64,000 nucleotides of DNA from Burkholderiales bacterium C2 (lineage in GTDB: Bacteria > Pseudomonadota > Gammaproteobacteria > Burkholderiales > Burkholderiaceae_C), in assembly GCA_005503085.1 (NCBI GenBank), contig SCOI01000009.1:62001-126000 (forward strand), written 5' to 3'. Shown one piece after another: positions 8,739 to 15,837 of this stretch. Below the pieces are notes generated by a model, which was given only the letters and a program-made list of their open reading frames with translations, was not told the origin of the DNA and ran no database searches. Made by a program: the position numbers and the translations under genes. Every line of letters starts with the position of its first letter. Position 1 is the stretch's first letter.

Positions 8739-8933
8739 GACGTACGCGCAGACTCCGTCACTATCCATGACACCAGGGGCCGACCGAGGCGACGCCCACC
8801 GGCACACGCAGTGGCCATCATCAACGAGGCACTGCGAGACCTGCAGGCATTCGAGCGCATTGGCGACCATGTCTTCTCCACGACAAAGGGCGTCAAGCCA
8901 ATCTCAGGCACGGCATTACGACGGTCACGATGA
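8721..8933 (+). pseudogene. Tyrosine recombinase/integrase-like fragment
   Basis: About 70 codons read MDDARMDVRADSVTIHDTRG, then RRRPPAHAVAIINEALRDLQ, FERIGDHVFSTTKG and VKPISGTALRR. This resembles the middle of tyrosine recombinase catalytic domains: the strand pair after the first Arg, a Lys/Arg-His-Val-type motif before the second helix, and a VF-TT-G-PIS segment. The conserved C-terminal H-x-x-R and Tyr are absent, and a stop follows at 8931. No intact N-terminus is visible upstream. It is best read as a remnant of the element that brought in the neighbouring genes; the family assignment is tentative. Confidence 0.42.
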
Positions 8934-9084
8934 CATGCTGGAAAAATGGGAGGCGCTCGACGTGTCGGCGCGCGAGCTGATGGGCAGCGACGCACAGCGC
9001 AAAGCCGCCGCGCCTCGGAGATGGTCAGAGGCGCGGGCAAGTGGTGCCACTGCGGGGCCATGAAGATGGGAGAAATGCCAACCC

Positions 9085-9103
9085 TTTGGGGCAAGCCCCC
9101 AAA
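9085..9103 (-). terminator. Hairpin after HipA-like remnant
   Basis: TTTGGGG and CCCCAAA form a 7-bp stem around CAAGC, directly beyond the stop codon of the leftward HipA-like frame. The T-run is weak. Confidence 0.4.
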
Positions 9104-9325
9104 TCAGATCTTGCGACCATGCTTCATCCCGTCTTCCCAGGCCACCCGCATATCGGCCAGCAGGGCGTCCGGTATGCGCTCGTCCGCCTCGGCCTCCCAC
9201 AGCGTTTTCGCCATCGCCTCAGCAATGCGCTGAAGCACTTGCTCCGGTCGATTGACGCCGCAGACTTCTCGTCCGAACTTCAGCAACTCCTGCGATGTCG
9301 GATATGCCTTGGTCTGGCCCCGTCC
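9104..9325 (-). pseudogene. HipA-family toxin C-terminal remnant
   Basis: The last 73 residues of a leftward frame read TKAYPTSQELLKFGREVCGV, RPEQVLQRIAEAMAKTL, ERIPDALLADMRVAWEDGMK. This matches, from memory, the C-terminal helical end of HipA-type kinase toxins (KFG..CGV..P followed by an I..A...T helix). The kinase core and the HipB partner are missing. The similarity ends near 9325, where a rightward transposase remnant begins, so the gene seems truncated by insertion or rearrangement. Non-functional as it stands. Confidence 0.5.
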
Positions 9326-9580
9326 CGCACCAAGTCGATAGCCGTGAGCTACGACGGGCGCATCAGCGAGGGCGTTTATCGCGTCCAGACGGTCAACAAT
9401 TACCACGAGCGGTTCAAGACCTGGGTCAACCGCCAGCTGCGCGGCGTGTCGACCAGGCACCTGCCCAACTACCTGGCTTGGATGCGCCTCTGGGAGTGGT
9501 TCAAGGAGGGTATCAAGCCCGAACACTTCGTCGTTTCAGGGCTCAGGAAGCAGCTGATCAACATCCCAGCTACTTCTTGA
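9326..9580 (+). pseudogene. IS1595-type transposase C-terminal remnant
   Basis: About 80 residues ending at 9580 contain GVYRVQTVNNYHERFKTWV, LRGVSTRHLPNYLAWMRLWE and KPEHFVVSGL. This is the conserved C-terminal end of IS1595-group DDE transposases (VQ.VN.YH.R.K.W...GV.T.YL.NYL.W). The N-terminal zinc ribbon and most catalytic residues are missing: upstream the frame is only the opposite strand of the HipA-like remnant. No terminal inverted repeats were recognised. The remnant ends 11 bases inside the relE stop on the opposite strand. Confidence 0.68.
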
Positions 9581-9935
9581 GTTTGTCCCGCAACGCTTTG
9601 GCGAGGACAGCGGCCGCCGCAGACAGGCGTGCAATGGCGGACTCGTAGACCACGCCGTCCTCCCGTTTGTCGACGGCCACGACCGTGACTAACAAGTGGT
9701 CGTCCTCCACGGAATACACCAGCCGGACGCCTTGCTGACGCAACTTTATCTTGTAGCACCCTGCGAGATGTCCGTGAAGCTCTCCGCCCGGGACGCGAGG
9801 GTTGTCCAGCCTCTTGGCAAGGAGCTTCTTGAGGTTGGCTTGAACGGAGCCATCGAGGCTACGCCATTCTTCGAGGGCCTCCGGCATGAAGCGAAGCTTG
9901 TACTTGTGCTTCGCCTTACCTTTAGAGGTCGTCAA
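9570..9935 (-). CDS. RelE/ParE family toxin
   Basis: This toxin of about 121 residues has the RelE fold signature: ALEEWRSLDGSVQANLKKLL, then KRLDNPRVPGGELHGHL, GCYKIKLRQQGVRLVYSV, and VTVVAVDKREDGVVYE. RelE toxins cut mRNA in the ribosome; ParE toxins poison gyrase. The basic residues and the closing KRED..VY favour RelE. The best start is a TTG at 9935 with GAGGTGG just ahead, inside the end of the antitoxin gene, giving a 14-base overlap and translational coupling. The gene appears intact and belongs to the accessory island. Confidence 0.8.
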   Translation of the reverse strand: MTTSKGKAKHKYKLRFMPEALEEWRSLDGSVQANLKKLLAKRLDNPRVPGGELHGHLAGCYKIKLRQQGVRLVYSVEDDHLLVTVVAVDKREDGVVYESAIARLSAAAAVLAKALRDKLKK

Positions 9936-10173
9936 TGTCCACCTCGATGGCCCGGGCCTTCTCCGCAAGGCGACTGGCCGCCTTGCGGTAGAGGTCCTGG
10001 TCGGCGAGCTCCTCAAGCATGGCCTCGAAGAGGTGTGGCTCTACCATGTAGAAGGCGGCTCGGTTGTGGTTGAGTACCGCCACAGGGCGATTGTTTGCTT
10101 CCCTAAGCACTGCGGCCGGGTTCTTTTTGAACTCGGACATGCTTACGGCGATGTCAGCGAGGATGGCTTCCAT
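9922..10173 (-). CDS. Phd/YefM family antitoxin
   Basis: This is an 83-residue antitoxin. The N-terminal DNA-binding part reads ILADIAVSMSEFKKNPAAVL, then NNRPVAVLNHNRAAFYMVEP, the Phd/YefM signature. The C-terminal part is charged (LYRKAASRLAEKARAIEVDIDDL) and would fold onto and neutralise the toxin. It overlaps the RelE-type toxin gene by 14 bases, antitoxin first, the normal order. Phd-type proteins repress their own promoter, and a short palindrome lies 18 bases upstream of the ATG. Confidence 0.85.
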   Translation of the reverse strand: MEAILADIAVSMSEFKKNPAAVLREANNRPVAVLNHNRAAFYMVEPHLFEAMLEELADQDLYRKAASRLAEKARAIEVDIDDL

Positions 10174-10191
10174 AATTGGCTCCGTATTCAG

Positions 10192-10205
10192 AGCTAAATA
10201 TAGCT
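10192..10205. promoter_or_regulatory. Candidate antitoxin operator palindrome
   Basis: AGCTAAATATAGCT contains arms AGCTA and TAGCT around an AT-rich centre, in a locally AT-rich patch upstream of the antitoxin ATG. Phd-type autorepressors bind such short palindromes. Binding here is inferred. Confidence 0.4.
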
Positions 10206-10639
10206 ACGTTACCCCCTCCCGTCAAGCCAACCAATCGGTGCCTCCCGAAGCCCCCTGACGCTCATCAATACGTATCGCTAACAGAGCCATTCTCTGACCC
10301 CGAGCCCATCAGCCCCACGAAGCCCGAGAAGCTTGGAAGGTCGCCACTGCTGGGGCGCTAATCGCAGCCACTACCGCAGGCACGTCCGCTGGGCGCTCAG
10401 CCTCGATCCTCGCGTGAGCCCGGTCATCGCGACGCGCCAGGCGGAGTTGCCCAGCAGCCTGACCGACCAGCGGCCGGATCGGGAACGGGTTCCATCACGC
10501 ATCTGCAGCGCCCAGGGTCAGGCCTTGCCTCTCGACAAAGAGAAGCCATATCAGCGTTCTGGCGTGCGTTATCCCGCCAGATGCCCTGTTCATGGATGAT
10601 GTTCGGATGTTCAAGCGGCTGCGGCCTAGAGGCTGACAA
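10206..10639. other. Non-coding right part of accessory island
   Basis: These 434 bases have no convincing gene on either strand. The short frames have no recognisable motifs. The right copy of the 36-bp direct repeat (10574-10609) lies just before the glycosyltransferase start. In the repeat frame the bases would encode PPDALFMDDVRM, close to PPDAVVMDDARM in the left copy. Confidence 0.5.
10574..10609 (+). repeat. Imperfect 36-bp direct repeat, right copy
   Basis: Partner of 8703-8738 with five mismatches. It ends 30 bases before the TTG start of the glycosyltransferase gene and marks the right limit of the accessory segment. Confidence 0.6.
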
Positions 10640-11893
10640 TTGCGGATCTCCATCCAGACCCTGGGCACGCGCGGTGATGTGCAACCCTATCTCGCCCTGG
10701 CCCAGGGTCTGATACGGCGGGGCCATGAGCTGCAGTTGGCGGCACCGGCGCAGTTCGCCGACCTTGTCCAAGCCAGCGGCGTTCGTTTCGCGTCTTTGCC
10801 CGGCGAGTTCCTGGCGCTGCTCGACACACCGGAGGGCAAGGCAGCGGTGGCCGGCGGGCAGGGATTCAGTGCGGGCTTCAAGCTGCTCAAACAGGTCAAG
10901 CCGTTGATGCGACGCCTGCTGGACGAGGAATGGGACGTGGCGAGAGCGTTCCGCCCGGATCTCATCGTCTACCACCCCAAGTCCTTGGCCGCACCGCATA
11001 TCGCTGAGCGGCTGGGTATCCCGGCCCTGCTGGCGTCCCCCTTGCCGGGGTTCACACCCACTCGCGCGTTTGCGAGTCCGCTCTTGCCGGTCGACTCCTT
11101 GGGCCCCTTGAACCGCCTCAGTCATTTGCTGATGATGCGCAGTGCCGATCTATTGTTCCGCAAAATACTGGGGCAATGGCGCGAGACCGCGCTGGGCTTG
11201 GTCGGGCGACGGGCCAAGGTCGAAGCGGCCGGGACACTCTATGCCTACAGTCGGCATGTGCTGCCGGTGCCGCAGGACTGGGATGCGCAGCGGGTTCTCG
11301 TTGCGGGCTATTGGTTCTTGGACTCGGGCGCTGACTGGCAGATGCCGGCCTCGATGGCACAGTTTCTAGCCGCCGGCGACAAGCCGGTGTACGTCGGCTT
11401 CGGCAGCATGCCCGGCGTCGATGCTGGCAAGTTGGCGCGCACCGTCATCGAGGGCCTTGCGCTGGCAGGCAAGCGAGGATTGCTGGCCTCCGGCGGCGGC
11501 GCCCTCGAAGTGACAGAGATTCCCCCGCATGTGCACCTGATCGCCAGCGCGCCGCATGACCGATTGTTCGCGCATGTTTCGGCAACGCTCCATCATGGCG
11601 GGGCCGGCACGACGGGCGCGGCCTTGCGTGCCGGTCTGCCGACCCTGATCTGTCCGTTCTTCGGCGACCAGTCCTTCTGGGGCCGCCGCATCGCAGCATT
11701 GGGCGCAGGTCCAAGGCCGCTAGACCGGCGCTCGCTGAGCGCCGAGCGACTGGCCGCAGCACTGAGCGCGATGGATGACCCACAGATGCGCCTGCGCGCA
11801 AATGCCATCGGCGCAAAGATCCGACAGGAGGACGGCGTAGGCCGGGCCATGGACTTCATTGAATCCCATGCACGGATTCGCCTGGCTGCCTAG
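10640..11893 (+). CDS. UGT-like glycosyltransferase (GT1 family)
   Basis: This is a 417-residue two-domain GT-B enzyme. The N-terminal domain opens with RISIQTLGTRGDVQPYLALA, typical of the sterol-glucosyltransferase-like Glyco_transf_28 fold. The C-terminal domain has VYVGFGSMPG and the donor-binding stretch LHHGGAGTTGAALRAG, then PFFGDQSFWG, where the Asp-Gln contacts the sugar nucleotide. It probably transfers a hexose or 6-deoxyhexose to a small acceptor, lipid or natural product; the acceptor is unknown. The start is a TTG preceded by AGAGG. It lies beside the accessory island and overlaps the end of the opposing PepSY gene by four bases. Confidence 0.83.
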   Translation: MRISIQTLGTRGDVQPYLALAQGLIRRGHELQLAAPAQFADLVQASGVRFASLPGEFLALLDTPEGKAAVAGGQGFSAGFKLLKQVKPLMRRLLDEEWDVARAFRPDLIVYHPKSLAAPHIAERLGIPALLASPLPGFTPTRAFASPLLPVDSLGPLNRLSHLLMMRSADLLFRKILGQWRETALGLVGRRAKVEAAGTLYAYSRHVLPVPQDWDAQRVLVAGYWFLDSGADWQMPASMAQFLAAGDKPVYVGFGSMPGVDAGKLARTVIEGLALAGKRGLLASGGGALEVTEIPPHVHLIASAPHDRLFAHVSATLHHGGAGTTGAALRAGLPTLICPFFGDQSFWGRRIAALGAGPRPLDRRSLSAERLAAALSAMDDPQMRLRANAIGAKIRQEDGVGRAMDFIESHARIRLAA

Positions 11894-12972
11894 CGGCGCC
11901 GGCGCCACCACAGCCAGGCGCCGCTGAAACCCAGGCCGAACAGGCTCAGGCCTATCAGGCCTGTGGCCGCCTCGTGCAGCGGGCCGCCCAGGGTGCCCGT
12001 GTGCAGCGGATAGATCCAGGCGGTGCTGCGTCCGCCCAGGTCCAAACTGTTCCAGCGCTGCTGCGCCAGCAAGGCGCCATCGACCGGATGCAGCCAGACC
12101 GAGGACAGGCCGTTCGGGTGCGGATCATCGGGAAGCTTCAGGCGCACGCGCACCGGCCGATCTGCCGCCGCCCCCAGCTGCACATAGCCGACCTTGCCCT
12201 CGGGCCAGCGGGCCCGGGCCGCTGCGACGATCTCATCCAGACTCAGGGGTGGGCCTTCGGCTCGGCCGACCTTGGGCGGCTTGACCGGAGCCTCGCCGGC
12301 CAGGCTGCTGACCCAGACGCCCAGCGGCCGCCAGGCCATCCAGGCCCCGCTGGCGACCGAGACCAAGATCAGCAGGCCCAGCACGACACCGCCCAGGCGA
12401 TGCAGATCGAACAAGGCCCGCGTCGCGCCCTTGCCCAACTTCAGCGCAAAGGCATGACGCCACTGCGCGGCGTTCATCGGCCACCACAGGATCAGGCCAG
12501 TCAGCAAGAGGGCCAGATAGGCCAGCGACACGCTGGCCAGGATGGCCTTGCCGGTGTCGCCCAGCAGCAGCGCGCTGTGCAGCTCGAAGACAAAGTTGGC
12601 CGCACCCTCGTGCTCGCCACGCCGGCCCTGCTCGCGGCCGGTGCTGGGGTCGATATAGAGCGTGCCCTCCCATTGCGGACTTTTGAGCAGCACGCGCAGG
12701 CTCTCGCCCGGCTCGCGTGGCGGGCGCAGTGTCATCGTCGCCTTCGGACCGAACTCGGCCACCAGGCGCTGGCGCAGCGGCTCCAGCGCGGCCGGCCCGG
12801 CATCGCCTTGAGCAGCCGACCTGAACAACTCGGGATGCAGGGCCTGGTCCAGCGGGCGCAGCACCGTCAGCGCCGCGCCCAGCAGCGCAGCAAGAGCCAG
12901 CAGCAGACCCAGGGTCAGGCCGGTCCAGCGGTGCAGCCACAGCCAGACGCGGCGGGCCTTCAGCAGCGCCAT
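11890..12972 (-). CDS. PepSY-associated transmembrane protein
   Basis: This 360-residue inner membrane protein has about four hydrophobic helices: near residues 10-35 (LHRWTGLTLGLLLALAALLG), 145-170 (LAYLALLLTGLILWW), 195-220 (LGGVVLGLLILVSVASGAW) and the C-terminal end. Two periplasmic PepSY-like segments lie between them. Conserved His residues (LHRWTG, FELHSAL, LHRLGG, PLHTG) suggest haem binding. Relatives such as FoxB and PiuB reduce ferric siderophores after import. Its ATG shares one base with the stop of the siderophore receptor gene upstream (TGATG), so it is translated with that receptor and presumably under the same Fur control. Confidence 0.85.
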   Translation of the reverse strand: MALLKARRVWLWLHRWTGLTLGLLLALAALLGAALTVLRPLDQALHPELFRSAAQGDAGPAALEPLRQRLVAEFGPKATMTLRPPREPGESLRVLLKSPQWEGTLYIDPSTGREQGRRGEHEGAANFVFELHSALLLGDTGKAILASVSLAYLALLLTGLILWWPMNAAQWRHAFALKLGKGATRALFDLHRLGGVVLGLLILVSVASGAWMAWRPLGVWVSSLAGEAPVKPPKVGRAEGPPLSLDEIVAAARARWPEGKVGYVQLGAAADRPVRVRLKLPDDPHPNGLSSVWLHPVDGALLAQQRWNSLDLGGRSTAWIYPLHTGTLGGPLHEAATGLIGLSLFGLGFSGAWLWWRRRR

Positions 12973-15077
12973 CAGAAGTCGAGCTTGGCGGTGATGCGCA
13001 GCGTGCGCGGCGCGCCAACGCCCAGCAGGCCGTTGCCGGCGGTGCTCCAGTAGTCTTTGTCGGCGGCGTTCTCCAGATTGGCCTGAACGCTGAAGGGCTG
13101 GCCGGCCAGCCGGGTCTGGTAACGCGCGCCCAGCGAGAACACTTCGTAGGTCGGGATCCAGGCCTGGTTCTGATTGTTCACCGCGCGCTTGCCGACGTGA
13201 TAGACGCCGGCATTGAAGGCAAGACCCGGCACCGCCGGCAGACGGTACTCGCCGAACAGGCTCAAAGTGTTCTTGGGCGTGTTCTCCGGCGTCTTGCCCA
13301 GCTCGGCCGCATTGCTGAGCACCTGGGTGATCTCGGCATCGAGCAGCACGGCAGAGGCCACAACAGCAAAGTCGCGTCCGAGTTCGCCGCTGGCCGAGAA
13401 CTCCAGGCCGCGATAGCGACTCTGCCCCCCGACTTGGTAGACGCCGGCGATCGTCGTCGCCTGCGGGCGCTCGATCTCGAACAGCGCGCCTTGCAACAGC
13501 AGGCTCTTGGCGACGCGAGCCTTGATGCCCAGCTCCTTTTGCTTGCTGATCGCAGGCGGCAGAATCTCGCCGGCATTGGTGGCCGACAGCGGCGCGGTGC
13601 CGGTCTCCTCCAGGCCGCGCAACAGGCTGGCGTAGACGCTCAGGGCCGGAGTCGGCTTCCACATCAGCGAGACATTGGGCGTGGTCTTGTCCACCGCATA
13701 GGGCTTGTTGGGGCCGCTGGCGCTATTGCTCTGGCTGCGATAGTCGGTGCGGCGCAGGCCGGCAAGCAGTTGCCACTGCTCGCCGAGCGCAAGGCGGTCG
13801 TAGGCATAGAGACCCTGGTCGCGGATCTCCGAGGGATAGCCGGCCTGGGTCAGCGTCGGGCTGACCGGCGCGATCGCGATTGGCGCGTACAGGTTCTGCG
13901 GTGCCTGGACGGCGCCGCTGCGCCAACCGTCGGACTCGCGCAGGTTGTAGCTGGTGCCCAGGGTCAGCTCATGCTGCAGACCACCGGTGGCGAATCGGCC
14001 GATGGCCTCCAGCCGGTGATTGGTATTGGTGTAAGCCTGGCCCTTCAGCACGGAGATATTGACGCGTCCCGCGCCGGTCTGGTTGTTGTAGTTCTGGAAG
14101 GTGGTGTAGACGCGGTCGCGCTTCGTTTCGGCTCGGCCTGTTTCGAGGCTGAGCACCCAGTTGTCGTTCAGAGCGATGTCGCCGCGCAGCAGGGCGTTGC
14201 TCGCCTCGGCGTCGTAGCGGGCCCAGTCTGCCGCGAGGTTGGTCTTGTTGTCGGGCACGCGCGGCAGGCTGATGACGCCGGCCGCCGCAGCAGGCAGGCT
14301 GATCGCGGCCTGCTCGCTGACGTTCTTCTTGTAATGCTCCAGGTCCAGCTTCAGGTTGGCGGACGGCGAGACGCGCCAGTCATAAGCCAGCGCCAGCAGG
14401 CAGCGGTCGCCCTTGAAGTTGGCAATGCCGTTTTCTTCCTTGCCGGCCGCGGCGTTGAGGCGGATGCCCATGCTTTCGTCGGCACCGAAGCGCCGGCCCA
14501 GGTCCACATGGGCCTTGATGCCGCCATGGTCATTGAGCGTCGTCGTCAGCGAACTGACGGGCTTGGCGCCGGCGCGCTTGGTGACGAAGTTCACGATGCC
14601 CGAGGGCGGCACCATGCCGTAGTACATCGACGAGGCGCCCTTCAACACCTCGACCTGCTCCTTGTTCTCCAGCGGGATGTCGATCAGGTTGATCACCGGT
14701 AAGCTGCCGTTGAGCCGGTAGTTGCCGCGGTTCTCGACGATGATGCCGCGGATCGACAGGTTGTCGTAGGTCGAGCCGCTGACCTGGGAGCGGGTCACGC
14801 CGGCGGTGTTGCGTAGCGCGTCAAACAGGCCTTGCGCGCCCTGCGCATCGAGCAGCTCGCGCGACATCACGTTGTTCGTCAGCGGCACGTCCAGCGGATC
14901 CTGGTCGCGGAAGGCGCCGACCTGGACCGAGCTGGGCGCGAAGCTCTTCTGGCGCTCGCCGCTCACAACGACAGTATCGAGCAGGCTGGGCGAAGCGGCC
15001 AGCGCAGCCTGGGCGGCGAGCGTCAGCGTGGACAGGGCAAGGCTGCGCCGGGCGGCCGGCAGGTGGAGGGTGGACAT
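12972..15077 (-). CDS. TonB-dependent siderophore receptor
   Basis: This receptor has about 701 residues. It has a signal peptide (ALSTLTLAAQAALA) and a TonB-box region DTVVVSGE. The plug has VMSRELLDAQGAQGLFDALR, then NTAGVTRSQ and SIRGIIVENRGNYRLNG, with the siderophore-receptor hallmark EQVEVLKGASSMYYGMVPPSG. The barrel ends in a typical LRITAKLDF with terminal Phe. The class corresponds to FhuA/FpvA-type ferric siderophore receptors; the ligand cannot be told. ATG 15077 is preferred, with an in-frame TTG at 15083; neither has a clear ribosome site. A 19-bp Fur-like palindrome stands 18 bp upstream. It is followed by the coupled PepSY gene. Confidence 0.92.
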   Translation of the reverse strand: MSTLHLPAARRSLALSTLTLAAQAALAASPSLLDTVVVSGERQKSFAPSSVQVGAFRDQDPLDVPLTNNVMSRELLDAQGAQGLFDALRNTAGVTRSQVSGSTYDNLSIRGIIVENRGNYRLNGSLPVINLIDIPLENKEQVEVLKGASSMYYGMVPPSGIVNFVTKRAGAKPVSSLTTTLNDHGGIKAHVDLGRRFGADESMGIRLNAAAGKEENGIANFKGDRCLLALAYDWRVSPSANLKLDLEHYKKNVSEQAAISLPAAAAGVISLPRVPDNKTNLAADWARYDAEASNALLRGDIALNDNWVLSLETGRAETKRDRVYTTFQNYNNQTGAGRVNISVLKGQAYTNTNHRLEAIGRFATGGLQHELTLGTSYNLRESDGWRSGAVQAPQNLYAPIAIAPVSPTLTQAGYPSEIRDQGLYAYDRLALGEQWQLLAGLRRTDYRSQSNSASGPNKPYAVDKTTPNVSLMWKPTPALSVYASLLRGLEETGTAPLSATNAGEILPPAISKQKELGIKARVAKSLLLQGALFEIERPQATTIAGVYQVGGQSRYRGLEFSASGELGRDFAVVASAVLLDAEITQVLSNAAELGKTPENTPKNTLSLFGEYRLPAVPGLAFNAGVYHVGKRAVNNQNQAWIPTYEVFSLGARYQTRLAGQPFSVQANLENAADKDYWSTAGNGLLGVGAPRTLRITAKLDF

Positions 15078-15094
15078 GGACAAGAGAGGCTGTT

Positions 15095-15113
15095 AATGCG
15101 AATTGTTCGCATT
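15095..15113. promoter_or_regulatory. Putative Fur box upstream of siderophore receptor
   Basis: AATGCGAATTGTTCGCATT is an inverted repeat with perfect 8-base arms and a 3-base centre. It nearly matches the site at 298-316 upstream of hemP. The pairing of the same palindrome with two iron-uptake genes supports Fur control. Confidence 0.7.
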
Positions 15114-15135
15114 TTAATCCCAAGTCCAGATCGAT

Positions 15136-15837
15136 TCAGGGCATCAGCCGATAGCCCACCGCCGTCTCGGTCAGCAGATGGCGGGGCTGGGCCGGCTGGT
15201 CTTCGAGCTTCTGGCGCAGCTGTCCCATATAGACGCGCAGATAGTGGTTGTCCTCGACATGGCTGGGACCCCAGACCGCTTTCAGCAGCTGGCGGTGCGT
15301 CAGCACCTTGCCGGCATTGGCGATCAGATGCGTCAGCAGGCGGTACTCGATCGGCGTCAGGTGCACGGCTTGGCCCTCGCGCAGCACGCGCCGCGCGGCC
15401 AGGTCCACCTCGACGGCGCCAAAGCGAAACACCGTCTGCGCTGGCTCGCCCGCCGCTGCGGCCGACTGGCTGCGCCGCAGCGCCACCCGCACCCGCGCCA
15501 TCAGCTCGCCGACGCCGAAGGGCTTGGTCAGGTAGTCGTCGGCGCCGGCATCGAGCGCGGCGATCTTGTCGGCCTCGCTGGCGCGGGCGCTCAGCACGAT
15601 CACCGGCACGCCGGACCAGGCGCGCAGGTCCTTCAGGTAGTTGATGCCGTCGTCATCGGGCAGGCCCAGGTCCAGCACGATCAGCTCGGGCCGGCGCGTG
15701 CCGGCATCGATCAGGCCCTGGCGCACGGTCTCGCATTCATGCACCTGCCAGCCCTCGGCTTCCAGCGCCATGCGCACGAAACGGCGGATGCTGGGTTCGT
15801 CCTCGACGATCAGCGCAACGGGAGAGGGATCACTCAT
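15136..15837 (-). CDS. kdpE: KdpE response regulator
   Basis: This is a 233-residue OmpR-family regulator. The receiver domain has the acidic pair in IVEDEPSIRR, the phosphorylated Asp in LIVLDLGLPDDDG, and LTKPF with the conserved Lys. The C-terminal winged helix (residues about 135-233) has LTPIEYRLLTHLIANAGKVL and RVYMGQLRQKLE. Its membership of the kdp operon and 8-base overlap with kdpD identify it as KdpE, activator of the potassium ATPase genes. A sequence resembling the known KdpE site lies at 25196-25223, upstream of the operon. Confidence 0.95.
   Translation of the reverse strand: MSDPSPVALIVEDEPSIRRFVRMALEAEGWQVHECETVRQGLIDAGTRRPELIVLDLGLPDDDGINYLKDLRAWSGVPVIVLSARASEADKIAALDAGADDYLTKPFGVGELMARVRVALRRSQSAAAAGEPAQTVFRFGAVEVDLAARRVLREGQAVHLTPIEYRLLTHLIANAGKVLTHRQLLKAVWGPSHVEDNHYLRVYMGQLRQKLEDQPAQPRHLLTETAVGYRLMP

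Noticed and set aside
9041-9325. N-terminal part of the rightward transposase frame
   Set aside because: Its residues are only the complement of the HipA-like remnant; transposase similarity begins near 9326.
8703-10609. Phage or ICE attachment sites at a tRNA gene
   Set aside because: No tRNA gene is visible near either repeat, and the repeats differ at five positions, so att sites cannot be claimed.
13197-14702. Rightward frame of about 500 codons opposite the siderophore receptor
   Set aside because: Antisense shadow with no domain motifs; the receptor on the other strand is unmistakable.
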